From the NCBI GenBank assembly GCA_024639825.1, contig JAHEGH010000008.1, forward strand, positions 1-64,000: a stretch of DNA of 64,000 nucleotides, written 5' to 3'. Of the stretch, positions 28,252 through 38,347 are shown in pieces. The notes below the pieces were generated by a model, which saw only the letters and a program-made list of their open reading frames with translations, searched no databases and was not told the origin of the DNA. This DNA is from Gammaproteobacteria bacterium (GTDB lineage: Bacteria; Pseudomonadota; Gammaproteobacteria; Steroidobacterales; Woeseiaceae). Each line of letters opens with the position of its first letter. Position 1 is the first letter of the stretch. Made by a program: the position numbers and the translations under genes.

Positions 28252-31200
28252 TAGCCGAGACGTTTTCGCCATTCGATCAGGAGTTCTTCCCTGTTACCAA
28301 ACAACCCGGGGCCTGACGATCCAGGGAAACCCAGTTCCACCAATTCGATGAAGCCATTGCGGGCGGCCGGAAGGTACGCCCGATTCGCGGTATCAGATCC
28401 ACTGGGCCCAAACACGATTCGTGCGCCGTTTAGCGCCTTCGGAGAAAAGACGCTGTCGACCCAGTGGAGACCGTTAATACTGAGGCTTACACGATGGGTC
28501 CAGCGCGCTGTCCGGAAATAGGCACGGGCTCCGCTGTGCCCGAATGCAATCTCTTCAACGGTACCCGGGATCTCCAACGCCGGGCCGCTGACGCGCCCCT
28601 CAGAGAGAATAAACTGGCTCGCAAATCCGGCCTCGTCAACGAGAACCAGATACTGGCCTCTTGGCGAAGCGGCCAACAGTCGGATCGCATTGTCTCCCTG
28701 CCATACCTGCTGCATTGTCCAGGCGCCATCACCATCCCGTGAAATGAGGCGCAGGATACCGCCGTCGCCGCCCACGTAAATGCTGTCGTCTGAGACGAAC
28801 GCGATGCTTTCCTGCAACGCTCCGAATTCGAATTTCGCCACGAGTGACCCATCCTCAACGCTGAACAGGTCCAGAACGGTACCGGTAAGAACTGCGAGCA
28901 TTCGTGCATCCGGAGAAAACACTATATCGTCGACCGGATCACCCTCAATCTCCAAAGTCCAGGAGTGAGGCTGGCCGCTATCGGTATCCCACACCCGAAC
29001 GGTGTTGTCAGTGGCGGCACTGGCAATCAATTCGCCCGATCGATCGACACTGAGGCGGACGACCTCCGCAGTGTGGCCAACGAAGCTGACGTCTTCGCTA
29101 AGTGCCCAAATCTCATCAAGACTGGCCCCACTCGACAGAACGTGGACATGCCCTGCCGAATCCCCGATCACCATGCCGCGACTTCCCGGCAATGCGGCCA
29201 TCGCCCCATCGGCTGAAGGCGGCCACAAGAAGTTGCCGTCCTCTGTTGGGCTGCTTTCTGCGGCCGGTGGAATTTCCGCGGCCTTCCAGAATCGTGAGAT
29301 TCCGCGTGGATTGCCTGCGAATACAACCTGTTCATCCTGGCTAAAGGCAAGTATCGGACTTGTGTCAGCGGAACCGCGCACGCCGATTGGCGGGCCGACC
29401 AGCCGGCCGTCACGGCTGCTGTAGATCTGGAATCCCGCTTCTGCCCTGCCCGCAATCGCTTTTGCACCGGACTCCGAGAACACCAGCTGCCAGTTGCCGT
29501 CTCCATACTCCTCCAGCAACGGGTCCTGTGGGCGCGAAATACTCCATAACGAGACTCCCGACTGGCCGTGCACAACACCTAACGCGTCGCCGCCCGCCGC
29601 AAGATGTATGGCGCTCGGCTGCACCTGCAAATCGATCTGCGCCAGGAGTTCCCCGGTTGCCAAGTCCCAGACACGAACAGCCCGATCGTAGTCTGCTACC
29701 GCAAGACGAGACCCGGACGGATCGGTTGCGGTCAGTGCCGGCACGCCAGCCACCGCGATCTCTGCGGCAAGGCTGCCTTGTTCCAGTGACCAGAGCTCAA
29801 GCCGCGTCTCTATGTCACCGCGATGCTTCGCGAGAAGGTGCATGCCATCCAGGGTCAGTGTGGCACTTGCACTTGCGACGCCAACCGGTAATGTCATCAC
29901 ACGATCACCAGTTGCCGTGTCCCAGAGGTTGACGCTGTCCTGGGTCGCCGTAATAAGCCGGCGCGCAGCGGCATCAAGTCCAATCAGCGTCTCATTCTCG
30001 TTGACGGCAATAGCCCGCACAGGTTCGGCGAATGCCAGATCCCAAATGCGTGCGCTATCGCTCTGAATTGCGCGCGCTACAGCATAACGGCCGGTCTTGT
30101 CGAACCACACGTTATCGGTTTCGCGTTCAATCGGATCCGGAATATTCAGCCCGCGCTGAAAATCCTCAACGGCACCCTGCGAATTCAGCTTCAGGTTCCA
30201 GCCGACCAACTGTCCTGCTATACCCATGGCCTCATCGCGCACACTGATCGACCACGTTCCCATCAGCGACTCACCTATCAGGTCGCGCAGCTGTGCGGCT
30301 GGGATCTTAATATCTTCGTTGCTGGACGCGCGCTCCGTACCCGCTTCGACTTCGACTGCGCGTCCCGACGGCGCGATGATCTTTATGCGCAGGTCCGACA
30401 TACGCGCGTGACTTATATTAAGTGTCAGGCCGATACGGTTGACCTGCCCTTCGCGATCAATGATGACGCGGCGCAATAAAGGCACGACCTCAAGCGCGGT
30501 AACGCTCCAGCTTTCTCGCTGCTGCAGCTCCTGGGTCGCATACGACCACTGCGTGATACTCGCTCCCTCAGCCGAGGTGAGGAGCATGCTATCCGGATCG
30601 AACACGGTCGTATTACCCAGCTGTGGAGGCAGTGTTGCAAGCAGCAGCGGATAGTCGTCCGAGACGAGACTCGCTGCTCGCTGCCTGCGTCGCGGCGTCG
30701 GCAGGACCAGCGACTCGAGCGTCGCCAGCAGCGCGGCATCGCGGTTTTCCATCCTGAGCGCAGCACTCGTCTCGCGGTCCCAGAACGAGGCCCGCAGCAT
30801 ATCCGGAAGACGGCCCGCGCCGGGCAGGTCGGCGGACGATTCGGCCAGCGCGTTGATTTCGTCAAGGCTGGTCGTCAGCGCTGCACGTTGTTCGATAAAT
30901 CCGCGAAACAGGTTTTCGGCCGCGTCGGCATGTCCGGGAAACGACCCGAGATTCTCGTACGCTGATCGAGCGACGTCCAATTCCACCGTTGGCGACGTCA
31001 GCACACTCATGTACGGACGCGGCAACCATTGCGTGTACCAGAACGGCACCAACGCAAATAACAGCAGGACAGCTGCTACCATAGCCGGAACGCGCAATCG
31101 GGTCGGCAGGTTTTCGTTAGCCCAGCGGGCCGTAAAGACAGCCTCGTAAAGGCGATTGCGAACCCTCAGGGTGCCGTCGTGGTCAATAACCAGTAGACCG

Positions 31201-32261
31201 ACGGCCATCAAACGACGTTGCAGCGGCGATCCCAGGTCAGCTGGAACCTCCACACCTTTGCGGATACGCCCATAGAGGTTAAGCAGCGGCTCCATTTGTT
31301 TTTCATTGTTAACAATGACCCGATGGATGTGGCTCATGTGCGGTTCACTGTGCAGCGCAGCCCGCCCACCTAATTGCGTCGTTGCAATACGGTCAATCTC
31401 TGCCGCAACATCGCCATCGGTCCCGTCGCGTGCAATCTGGCGTGCAAGCTTCTGACTAAGGTATGGCTGCCCGCGCGTCCAGTGGTAAATACGATCCAGT
31501 GCGATGGCCGCCTCGTCAGGCTCCAGATTCAGCTCTGTCGCAAACAGGTCGAGCTCTTCCCTGGTGAAGTCATCGAGAATAATTTGCTGCGTCGCATTGA
31601 AGGGCGACAACTCGGGCTCCGCAACAAGGCTGACCGGATCGCACTCGCCCAGCAGCACGAACGCAAGACGCGAGAAATCAGGATCCGTGGTACGCGCGTT
31701 GTGTGCCGCGCGAATACTGGCAAGCAACTGGTCCGCGAACGGCAGGTTCTCGATGCATTGAATTTCGTCGACAAAGACAACGATAGGCTCGGCCACGAAC
31801 TGCAGGACGATCTCCGAGTAGAACTCCAGTAGTCGCTGGCGGTTACTCAGAATTGACTTGTCATGCCACCAGGTTTGCAGGTCATAACGAATTCTAAGCT
31901 GTCGCAGCAGGCGATAGGCAACGTTGTAGTACCAGCGGCCGGGATCAGTGCCGCCATCGCGCACACCAATCTGCTCGAGGTCAAGAATCGCAATTTTGCA
32001 GCCATGAGCTTCAAGACGAGCGGCAGTTGCAGCGATCAGGCTCGACTTGCCACTGCGATCTGGCGCAAGCACATGCGCGTATCGGCCACTAACCACCGTG
32101 TCGTAAAGCAGGTCGTCGGCACGACGGTGCACGTAGCCTGCCCGCACAGCGTGCAGTGGCGCACCAACGCTGAAGAACTCGCCGGTGGAATCCTGGCGCT
32201 TGCGCTCTTCGGACGGAACCTGCTTACTTGAGTCTTCGCTCATGCCGTATCGATCACCCAT
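28248..32261 (-). CDS. AAA-like ATPase / P-domain / WD40 membrane protein
   Basis: A 1337-residue protein without a signal peptide. Residues about 30-385 form an AAA-like (AAA_35-type) ATPase: P-loop APDRSGKSSL near 66-75 (first Gly is Ala), Walker B VVFVDEIQ at 161-168. A single transmembrane helix lies at about 391-410. Residues about 590-695 match a proprotein-convertase P domain (ISHARMSDLRIKIIAPSG and LMGTWSISVRDEAMGIAGQLVGWNLKL). From about 710 to 1320 there are WD40-type beta-propeller repeats. The ATPase would be cytoplasmic and the P domain and propeller periplasmic. ATG at 32243 is an alternative start. The 3' end shares its stop (CTAG) with the convergent MFS gene. Confidence 0.88.
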   Translation of the reverse strand: MGDRYGMSEDSSKQVPSEERKRQDSTGEFFSVGAPLHAVRAGYVHRRADDLLYDTVVSGRYAHVLAPDRSGKSSLIAATAARLEAHGCKIAILDLEQIGVRDGGTDPGRWYYNVAYRLLRQLRIRYDLQTWWHDKSILSNRQRLLEFYSEIVLQFVAEPIVVFVDEIQCIENLPFADQLLASIRAAHNARTTDPDFSRLAFVLLGECDPVSLVAEPELSPFNATQQIILDDFTREELDLFATELNLEPDEAAIALDRIYHWTRGQPYLSQKLARQIARDGTDGDVAAEIDRIATTQLGGRAALHSEPHMSHIHRVIVNNEKQMEPLLNLYGRIRKGVEVPADLGSPLQRRLMAVGLLVIDHDGTLRVRNRLYEAVFTARWANENLPTRLRVPAMVAAVLLLFALVPFWYTQWLPRPYMSVLTSPTVELDVARSAYENLGSFPGHADAAENLFRGFIEQRAALTTSLDEINALAESSADLPGAGRLPDMLRASFWDRETSAALRMENRDAALLATLESLVLPTPRRRQRAASLVSDDYPLLLATLPPQLGNTTVFDPDSMLLTSAEGASITQWSYATQELQQRESWSVTALEVVPLLRRVIIDREGQVNRIGLTLNISHARMSDLRIKIIAPSGRAVEVEAGTERASSNEDIKIPAAQLRDLIGESLMGTWSISVRDEAMGIAGQLVGWNLKLNSQGAVEDFQRGLNIPDPIERETDNVWFDKTGRYAVARAIQSDSARIWDLAFAEPVRAIAVNENETLIGLDAAARRLITATQDSVNLWDTATGDRVMTLPVGVASASATLTLDGMHLLAKHRGDIETRLELWSLEQGSLAAEIAVAGVPALTATDPSGSRLAVADYDRAVRVWDLATGELLAQIDLQVQPSAIHLAAGGDALGVVHGQSGVSLWSISRPQDPLLEEYGDGNWQLVFSESGAKAIAGRAEAGFQIYSSRDGRLVGPPIGVRGSADTSPILAFSQDEQVVFAGNPRGISRFWKAAEIPPAAESSPTEDGNFLWPPSADGAMAALPGSRGMVIGDSAGHVHVLSSGASLDEIWALSEDVSFVGHTAEVVRLSVDRSGELIASAATDNTVRVWDTDSGQPHSWTLEIEGDPVDDIVFSPDARMLAVLTGTVLDLFSVEDGSLVAKFEFGALQESIAFVSDDSIYVGGDGGILRLISRDGDGAWTMQQVWQGDNAIRLLAASPRGQYLVLVDEAGFASQFILSEGRVSGPALEIPGTVEEIAFGHSGARAYFRTARWTHRVSLSINGLHWVDSVFSPKALNGARIVFGPSGSDTANRAYLPAARNGFIELVELGFPGSSGPGLFGNREELLIEWRKRLGY

Positions 32262-32297
32262 ACCTCGGCAGGCTATTCTGGCATTATTCTTGGCAAA

Positions 32298-32951
32298 ATG
32301 GACGATGAACGGATTCTAAAATGTGACCTGTTTGGCGAAGTCGTACTCCGACCCGACGCCGAGGGTCCCGTTATCGTGCGGAATGCCGCCGCGGCGCGCT
32401 GGTGGCTGCGCTGGCTTGCTCGCTACCTGCTAAGAAGGGAGGCGATAGCACTCGCCGCACTCGACGGAATCAATGGCGTGCCACAGCTCCTGCATCTTGA
32501 GCGCGACACGCTGGTTCGCAGCTTCCTCGCGGGCAAGCCACTCCACGATGCGAAAACTGACGACCCGCTGTGGTTCAAGGCGGCAGCGCGCCTCCTGCGA
32601 CGCCTGCACCGGGCAGGCGTATGCCACAACGATCTCGCGAAGGAGCCTAACCTGCTTGTTCTCGACGACGGCAGTCCAGCGTTCATCGACTTCCAGCTCG
32701 CCTGGCACAGCACGCGCCGCGGTCGCCTGTTCCGTGGCGCGGCGCGCGAAGATATCCGCCATTTGCTCAAGCACAAGCGCAGCTATTGTGCAGATCGCCT
32801 CACGCAGCGTGAACACAGGATCCTGGCCAACCCGTCAGCAATGTCTCGCGCCTGGGCGCACACGGCCAAGCCCGTTTACCTGTTTATTACGCGGCGCATT
32901 CTCGGTTGGGCCGATCGCGAAGGTGCTGCGGACCGCGGATCGACCCGCTAA
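32298..32951 (+). CDS. RIO/Kdo-kinase-like phosphotransferase
   Basis: A 217-residue kinase-fold protein. The catalytic loop reads CHNDLAKEPNLLV (HxD...N), and AFIDFQLA supplies the metal-binding Asp. The N-lobe is short (VIVRNAAAARWWLRWLARYLLRREAIAL). It resembles the lipopolysaccharide heptose/Kdo kinases (WaaP/InaA/RIO-like) and probably phosphorylates a sugar or lipid A core component at the inner membrane face. It is divergent from the WD40 gene with only 36 nt between starts. Substrate is inference. Confidence 0.82.
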   Translation: MDDERILKCDLFGEVVLRPDAEGPVIVRNAAAARWWLRWLARYLLRREAIALAALDGINGVPQLLHLERDTLVRSFLAGKPLHDAKTDDPLWFKAAARLLRRLHRAGVCHNDLAKEPNLLVLDDGSPAFIDFQLAWHSTRRGRLFRGAAREDIRHLLKHKRSYCADRLTQREHRILANPSAMSRAWAHTAKPVYLFITRRILGWADREGAADRGSTR

Positions 32952-33012
32952 TGCCTGCGCCGGCAATTCCGGTATACTCGCGCTGCTCGTAAAACCTGCA
33001 CAGGGAACCACC

Positions 33013-33261
33013 GTGGACTTTTGCCACCAGCACAATCTCGTCAACCCGGAAACAGCTAACCGGGAACGTAATTTCGGAATCCGCGTGACGCTGCCCGCAA
33101 CCGATACGCTCCGCAAGGTTCTCGGAGACAACTGGGAGCGTTTTCACTGGTATGCGACTGCAGCCGAGCGTGACACCGCCTTCGACAACATGGCCGTAAG
33201 ACATGGCTATTATCGGAATACCGACTCCCCAACCCAGATCCTGGAAAAAGTCACGCGCTAG
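33013..33261 (+). CDS. Small conserved-looking protein, unknown function
   Basis: An 82-residue protein with a GTG start supported by AGGGA six bases upstream. It has no signal peptide or helix long enough to span a membrane; the sequence ERNFGIRVTLPATDTLRKVLGDNWERFHWYATAAERDTAFDNMAVRHGYYR looks like a folded small domain. It follows the kinase-like gene by 61 nt and ends 6 nt from the convergent patatin gene. I cannot assign a family. Confidence 0.65.
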   Translation: MDFCHQHNLVNPETANRERNFGIRVTLPATDTLRKVLGDNWERFHWYATAAERDTAFDNMAVRHGYYRNTDSPTQILEKVTR

Positions 33262-33267
33262 GTCCTG

Positions 33268-35508
33268 TCAATTTGGCGGCGCGCCGATAAACAGGTAGAA
33301 ATTCGATTGGCGGTGTTCGGCAAAACCGGCGGCGACATAAACAGGCCCGAGAAACGTGTCGAAGCCGACAAACACGCTGCCGTTGAGAATCATCGATTCG
33401 AAGCTCATTTCCGAGCGCGCGCGCCACACATTGCCCGCCTCTGCCGACATCCCCAAGTAGATCGGTGTATCCAGGATGCCGGTGTCGCCACTTATCCGAC
33501 GGTAGTACACGAGCTTGGCCAGCGCCGCATGCGGTCCTGCAATCTCGCCTCGTTCAAGCCCCGACAGACGCAGGAAGCCACCCAGCGGGAAAAAATCCTG
33601 GAACGCACCATCCGAGTCAAGCGTCGTTGCATAGCTCACGCCAAGTCGCAGGCTGTTCCTGCCGCGACTCCAGGTTTGTGTCGCCTCGCCTTCGATCGTG
33701 TCGTATTCGCTGTCGGCCCCAAGTCCGGGGCGCGAAAGGGTCCACTTGATGTCGCTGAGCATGCCGCGTCGCGGGAATCGCGCATTATCGAGGGAGTCGA
33801 AGCGCAGTCGTGCGAACGCACCGCCGGCATTAAAGTCGATATTCGGCAGCGCCGGATCCCCGACTCTTACACGCGCCTCGCCGGCACCGCGAAACAAACC
33901 CAACCGAAATTCACCGACTCGGCCCAGTTCCCGCCCCATATCAATACCTGCTTCCGCTTCTGTCACCCTTAGGCGCGCAATCCGTGTTTCGGCCGCGAAC
34001 GCGTTGATATTCGATTGCTCCACGCTGAGGTGCGGTGCAATGAAAAGACGCGAATCGCTACTTAAGGGCTGGTAGAACTCCGAGAACAGTTTCGGGTCCG
34101 TTCCCAGGCGCAGGTCGTTACGCCACTCGGCGCCCAGGGGGTTTATGCCCGTGCGAGTCAAACGAGCCCCCAGATTGAACGCCGTCGACCCTTCGAAGTC
34201 ATCTTCGAGAGACACGCCGAACTGCAGAAAATTGGGACCCCAACTCTTACTCCGCGCCCGATACTCCACGCCGGTCTTGCCGCCCTCGTCCACGAGCGCG
34301 TAGCTGACTTTTTCATATAACCCAAGGCCATAGAGCCGGTCGGTGTTGTGCGCGAGCAGTGCATGATCGATCGGGTCCCCGGCCTTTACGCTGAGCTTCA
34401 GTTGCAGCACCTCCGGTGCGAGTTCACCGCCATCGATAATTCGCACGAAGGCCAGGTGTGATGCCGATGACGTCGGGTGCGTGCGCTGCGCAAGGTAGGC
34501 ATCCCACGCAGCCTTATCAAGCGAGAGAGCTTTGAGTTTCGATGCCTGCTCGCGCGCCGCGGCTTCACCTGGTTCGACCGTTTCGAGGATGTCACCGAAA
34601 TTCGTCGACGCGAAGGTTCCAAGATCGGGGCGGATCAATATGTCATTGGCGCTCAGGCGTTCAATCTGACGCAACGTCTCCTTGCGGATGAGGATCGTGA
34701 GCATTTGCTCCGAGATGGTCAGCGCGGAGTCCAGCTCGTCAGGACCGTACAAAGGAAACTCGACGTCTACGGCGATAATGACGTCCACATCCATTTCCTG
34801 CATGACGTTGATGCCGAGGTTGCCGACAATGCCGCCGTCAACCAGCAGCCGATCGCCTATGCGCACCGGTGCAAACACACCGGGTACCGACATGCTCGCT
34901 CGGATGGATTGGGCGAGATCACCTTTGTCCATGATCCAGATTTCACCACGCTCAATATCCGAGGCAATGGCGCGAAACGGGATCGGCAAATCGTCGAAAT
35001 CCCTGATATGAGATACGTCGAACGTCAGTTCGCGCAGCAGCAGATCCAGTTTCTGCCCCTGGATTGCGCCTTTCGGCAACACGAGTTCAGTTCCGCGTAC
35101 ACCCAATTCAAAATCAATCGGTGACTGGCTGTCATCCTGCTTACGGCGAAAACTCAGGTTCTTCCTGTCGGGTTTGTCAGACAGCGCGGCGGCCCAATCG
35201 AGCGAACCCACGAGGTCCTCAAGATCGTCTGCACTCATCCCGGTGGCATAGAGCCCGCCGACTACCGCCCCCATGCTGGTCCCGGCAATCGAATCGATCG
35301 GTATCTGCAGGCGCTCGAGTTCCTTGAGCACGCCGATGTGTGCGGCACCGCGTGCACCACCCCCGCCGAGCACCAGGCCAACGCGAGGTCGCGACGATGT
35401 GGCTGTCGCTGCATCAGCCGTCACTACGTCCTGCGCGAGGACTGTCTGCATAATCAGGAAATGCAAAAAGACAAGTGCCGGGACGAACCGAGGCCTGGCG
35501 ATATTCAT
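33268..35508 (-). CDS. Patatin-like phospholipase autotransporter (type Vd, PlpD-like)
   Basis: A 746-residue protein: signal peptide (about 1-25), patatin domain with oxyanion GGGGARG (48-54), nucleophile GTSMG (Ser78) and the dyad DGG (Asp224), then a POTRA-like segment (about 345-430) and a C-terminal Omp85-type barrel. This is the type Vd secretion layout of Pseudomonas PlpD: the phospholipase A domain is taken across the outer membrane by its own barrel. ATG at 35508 lies 4 nt after the glpD stop; longer readings run into glpD. Last gene of the ilvH operon. Confidence 0.93.
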   Translation of the reverse strand: MNIARPRFVPALVFLHFLIMQTVLAQDVVTADAATATSSRPRVGLVLGGGGARGAAHIGVLKELERLQIPIDSIAGTSMGAVVGGLYATGMSADDLEDLVGSLDWAAALSDKPDRKNLSFRRKQDDSQSPIDFELGVRGTELVLPKGAIQGQKLDLLLRELTFDVSHIRDFDDLPIPFRAIASDIERGEIWIMDKGDLAQSIRASMSVPGVFAPVRIGDRLLVDGGIVGNLGINVMQEMDVDVIIAVDVEFPLYGPDELDSALTISEQMLTILIRKETLRQIERLSANDILIRPDLGTFASTNFGDILETVEPGEAAAREQASKLKALSLDKAAWDAYLAQRTHPTSSASHLAFVRIIDGGELAPEVLQLKLSVKAGDPIDHALLAHNTDRLYGLGLYEKVSYALVDEGGKTGVEYRARSKSWGPNFLQFGVSLEDDFEGSTAFNLGARLTRTGINPLGAEWRNDLRLGTDPKLFSEFYQPLSSDSRLFIAPHLSVEQSNINAFAAETRIARLRVTEAEAGIDMGRELGRVGEFRLGLFRGAGEARVRVGDPALPNIDFNAGGAFARLRFDSLDNARFPRRGMLSDIKWTLSRPGLGADSEYDTIEGEATQTWSRGRNSLRLGVSYATTLDSDGAFQDFFPLGGFLRLSGLERGEIAGPHAALAKLVYYRRISGDTGILDTPIYLGMSAEAGNVWRARSEMSFESMILNGSVFVGFDTFLGPVYVAAGFAEHRQSNFYLFIGAPPN

Positions 35509-35512
35509 TGGT

Positions 35513-37099
35513 TTACCCCACTCGCAGCGACTGGGCGTACTTCGTGAGTCCATCGAGTTGCTGCGCTTGTTGTTCCGGGCTCCAGCCCGCCTCTTTTGCC
35601 GCGATCGCAGCGACTTCCGAATACATTTGGGCCCCCTGGTCGGCGTCAAAGCCAATCATCATGCGCCGGAAAACAACATCCGTGAGCGTCACCGCAAATT
35701 CCTCGCGCAGAACAAAGACGACCTCGGCAGAGAGAACCCGGTGCTCGTCGCCCAGGGTGTCTGCGAGTCCGGAATCGGTGCCTGCAAGATCAGCTATCGC
35801 TGCCGCGCGGCCACCGTAGATCTGCAGCAGGCGCTCGATACCGGCATCCGAGAGAGTCCCCAGTGCAAGCAGACGCTCCCGTGCACGATCGATACCCCAG
35901 GCGCCGGGAAGATCCGTATCGCGTGTTCGGCATGGCGGCAGTCTCAGATGCTGCAGCTTTGCCAACTTGTCGACCGTCTGTTCGGCCAGGTTGCGATACG
36001 TGGTGAGTTTGCCGCCGATAATGGATATAAGTCCGTTCGCCACATCCTTATTCACCTTGATGATGTGGCGGCGGGTGATTGCCGATTCGGGGCCAGCTTC
36101 TTTGAAAGGTAACGGTCGAACGCCGGCGTACGCATAGTGAATATCTTCGCGCGACAGGGATGCGTGGGGAAAGACACGATTGGTTTCATCCAGCAGGTAA
36201 TCCACCTCCGCGCCACTCGCACGAATTTCGTCGAGATCTTCGTCGTAACGAATATCGGTCGTGCCAATCAGGTACTGGTCGTTCCACGGGATGATAAAAA
36301 ACGGCCGACCATCCGCCGCTGCTTCAACGTAAAAGGCATCCTTCGGCGCGCCTTCGAATCGGCCCACAATAATATGGCTGCCTTTGGTGCCACCAATCAG
36401 GCGGTGACTGGCCTTCGGAGCGACAGCCAGGACTCGGTCAACCCAGGGTCCGGCCGCATTAACAACAGCCTTGGTCGCGACCTCCTGCTCAGAACCTTCC
36501 GCATCTCTGTAGGTAAGCGAGGTGATAGCGCCGTTTGCGGCCGCGATATGCGTAACCTCACTGTGCGTTCGAATAACCGCCCCCGCTGACCGCGCGGCAA
36601 GCAGGTTTTCCAATACCAGGCGTTCCGCAAATTTGACCTGCGCATCATAGTAACGAGCTGCCGCGCGCAGCCCTTCTGCCCTGAGGCCCGGCTCAGCCGC
36701 ATGCATCTTGGCGCCGCTCAACATCTCGTGATTCGGCACCGTCTTCCGCAAGGACAACAGGTCATAAGCGAGCATGCCAAGACGAATCAGCAATGGCCCG
36801 CGGCGCGCCCCGGCGTAGATGGGAATAGTGATGCGCAGTGGCTCGACCAGGTGCGGCGCCGTGAGCCGCAGGTAGCGCCGTTCATGCAACGACTCATACA
36901 CCAGTGGAATTTCGCCGTACTCCAGGTAACGCAATCCACCATGCACCAGTCGGCTGGAAATCGCTGAGCACCCGCTGCACATATCGTTTTTGTCGAAAAT
37001 AATGACCTTCAGGCCGCGAAGCGCCGCATCGCGCGCAATTCCCGCACCATTGATCCCTGCGCCGATGACCGCGAGGTCATATTGCTGTGCCGCACACAT
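35513..37099 (-). CDS. glpD: Aerobic glycerol-3-phosphate dehydrogenase
   Basis: A 528-residue flavoprotein that oxidises glycerol-3-phosphate to dihydroxyacetone phosphate and passes electrons to quinone. N-terminal FAD-binding motif DLAVIGAGINGAGIARDAALRG, the AISSRLVHGGLRYLEYGE signature, and a C-terminal helical domain. Length fits the family (about 500-530). Its start overlaps the proA stop (TGATG), and the patatin gene follows, so lipid-derived glycerol phosphate use may be linked; glpK, glpF and glpR are not in the window. Confidence 0.95.
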   Translation of the reverse strand: MCAAQQYDLAVIGAGINGAGIARDAALRGLKVIIFDKNDMCSGCSAISSRLVHGGLRYLEYGEIPLVYESLHERRYLRLTAPHLVEPLRITIPIYAGARRGPLLIRLGMLAYDLLSLRKTVPNHEMLSGAKMHAAEPGLRAEGLRAAARYYDAQVKFAERLVLENLLAARSAGAVIRTHSEVTHIAAANGAITSLTYRDAEGSEQEVATKAVVNAAGPWVDRVLAVAPKASHRLIGGTKGSHIIVGRFEGAPKDAFYVEAAADGRPFFIIPWNDQYLIGTTDIRYDEDLDEIRASGAEVDYLLDETNRVFPHASLSREDIHYAYAGVRPLPFKEAGPESAITRRHIIKVNKDVANGLISIIGGKLTTYRNLAEQTVDKLAKLQHLRLPPCRTRDTDLPGAWGIDRARERLLALGTLSDAGIERLLQIYGGRAAAIADLAGTDSGLADTLGDEHRVLSAEVVFVLREEFAVTLTDVVFRRMMIGFDADQGAQMYSEVAAIAAKEAGWSPEQQAQQLDGLTKYAQSLRVG

Positions 37100-38343
37100 C
37101 AGCCTGGCCTTACCTGTCCGCTGCCGCGAACCACGTACTTGTAACTTGTTAGCTGGTCCGCGCCGACAGGACCACGCGCATGGATGCGTCCCGTCGCAAT
37201 GCCGATTTCCGCACCCATGCCGAACTCACCGCCGTCGGCGAACTGCGTTGAGGCATTTTGCAGCACAATCGCACTATCGACCTCCCGAAAGAACGTTTCG
37301 GCCGCCTCTGTATCGTCAGTAATGATGCTTTCGGTGTGACCGGAACCATAACGACGAATATGACTGATCGCTGCGTCAATATCATCGACCACGCGAATCG
37401 AAATGACGGCATCCAGATATTCGGTCGACCAGTCTTCTTCGGTCGCCTCGCGCGCTTCTGGCAATAGCGATCGAACTTTTGCGTCTCCACGAATGTCACA
37501 GCCCGCGGCCAGTAGCGCAGCGCCAACCAACGGCACCAAGTTGTCCGCTACAGCTTTGTCCACCAGCAGGGTTTCAGCCGCACCGCAGATTCCTGTGCGG
37601 CGCATTTTCGCATTAAGCACAACGTCGCGCGCCATGTCGGAGTCGGCGCCTGCATGCAGGTAGACATGGCAGATACCTTCGAGATGCCCGATGACAGGCA
37701 CGCGCGCCTCATCCTGAACGCGCTTTATCAGGCTCTTGCCGCCACGCGGCACAACCACATCAACCCAATCAGTCATGGACGACAGCAGAAAGCCGACCGC
37801 CGCGCGATCGGTGGTTGGGACCATTTGCACAGACTTTCCAGGCAAGCCAGAAGCTTCGAGCCCTTGCCGCAGGCACTCATAGATGGCTGTGCTTGAATAG
37901 AAACTTTCGGAACCGCCGCGGAGAATTACGGCATTGCCTGACTTGATACACAGTGCCGCGGCATCGGCCGTCACGTTTGGCCGGCTCTCATAGATGATAC
38001 CGATGACGCCCAGCGGCACTGCGACACGCTGGATATGCAGGCCGTTTGGCCGCTCCCATTCCTCAAGTATCCGCCCGACTGGATCGCGCAGGCCAATGAT
38101 CGTCTCAAGACCTGCAGCCATGGCCTCAACTCGGCCCTGGTCGAGGAGAAGTCGATCGAGCATGGATCCGCCAAGCCCACGCTCCTTTGCGGCCGCCATG
38201 TCTTTTTCATTTGCAGCGAGTATCGTTGTCGAACCGCCACGCAATGCGGCAGCCGCGGCAGCCAATGCAGCATTGCGCTGGTCACCACTCGTCGTCGCCA
38301 AATCCGTAGCCGCGGCACGCGCGGCCTGGCCCAACGCCGTCAT
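37099..38343 (-). CDS. proA: Gamma-glutamyl phosphate reductase
   Basis: A 414-residue aldehyde-dehydrogenase-fold enzyme; it reduces gamma-glutamyl phosphate to glutamate semialdehyde in proline synthesis. The catalytic Cys is in [16 protein letters not shown]; the [27 protein letters not shown] region is typical. Length matches ProA (about 417). The start at 38343 lies 4 nt after the proB stop; a longer frame reading into proB is not used. Confidence 0.96.
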   Translation of the reverse strand: MTALGQAARAAATDLATTSGDQRNAALAAAAAALRGGSTTILAANEKDMAAAKERGLGGSMLDRLLLDQGRVEAMAAGLETIIGLRDPVGRILEEWERPNGLHIQRVAVPLGVIGIIYESRPNVTADAAALCIKSGNAVILRGGSESFYSSTAIYECLRQGLEASGLPGKSVQMVPTTDRAAVGFLLSSMTDWVDVVVPRGGKSLIKRVQDEARVPVIGHLEGICHVYLHAGADSDMARDVVLNAKMRRTGICGAAETLLVDKAVADNLVPLVGAALLAAGCDIRGDAKVRSLLPEAREATEEDWSTEYLDAVISIRVVDDIDAAISHIRRYGSGHTESIITDDTEAAETFFREVDSAIVLQNASTQFADGGEFGMGAEIGIATGRIHARGPVGADQLTSYKYVVRGSGQVRPG

Positions 38344-38347
38344 CGTT

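Noticed and set aside
33307..33972. Plus-strand frame opposite the patatin gene
   Set aside because: It is antisense to the autotransporter barrel, which has a clear family identity.
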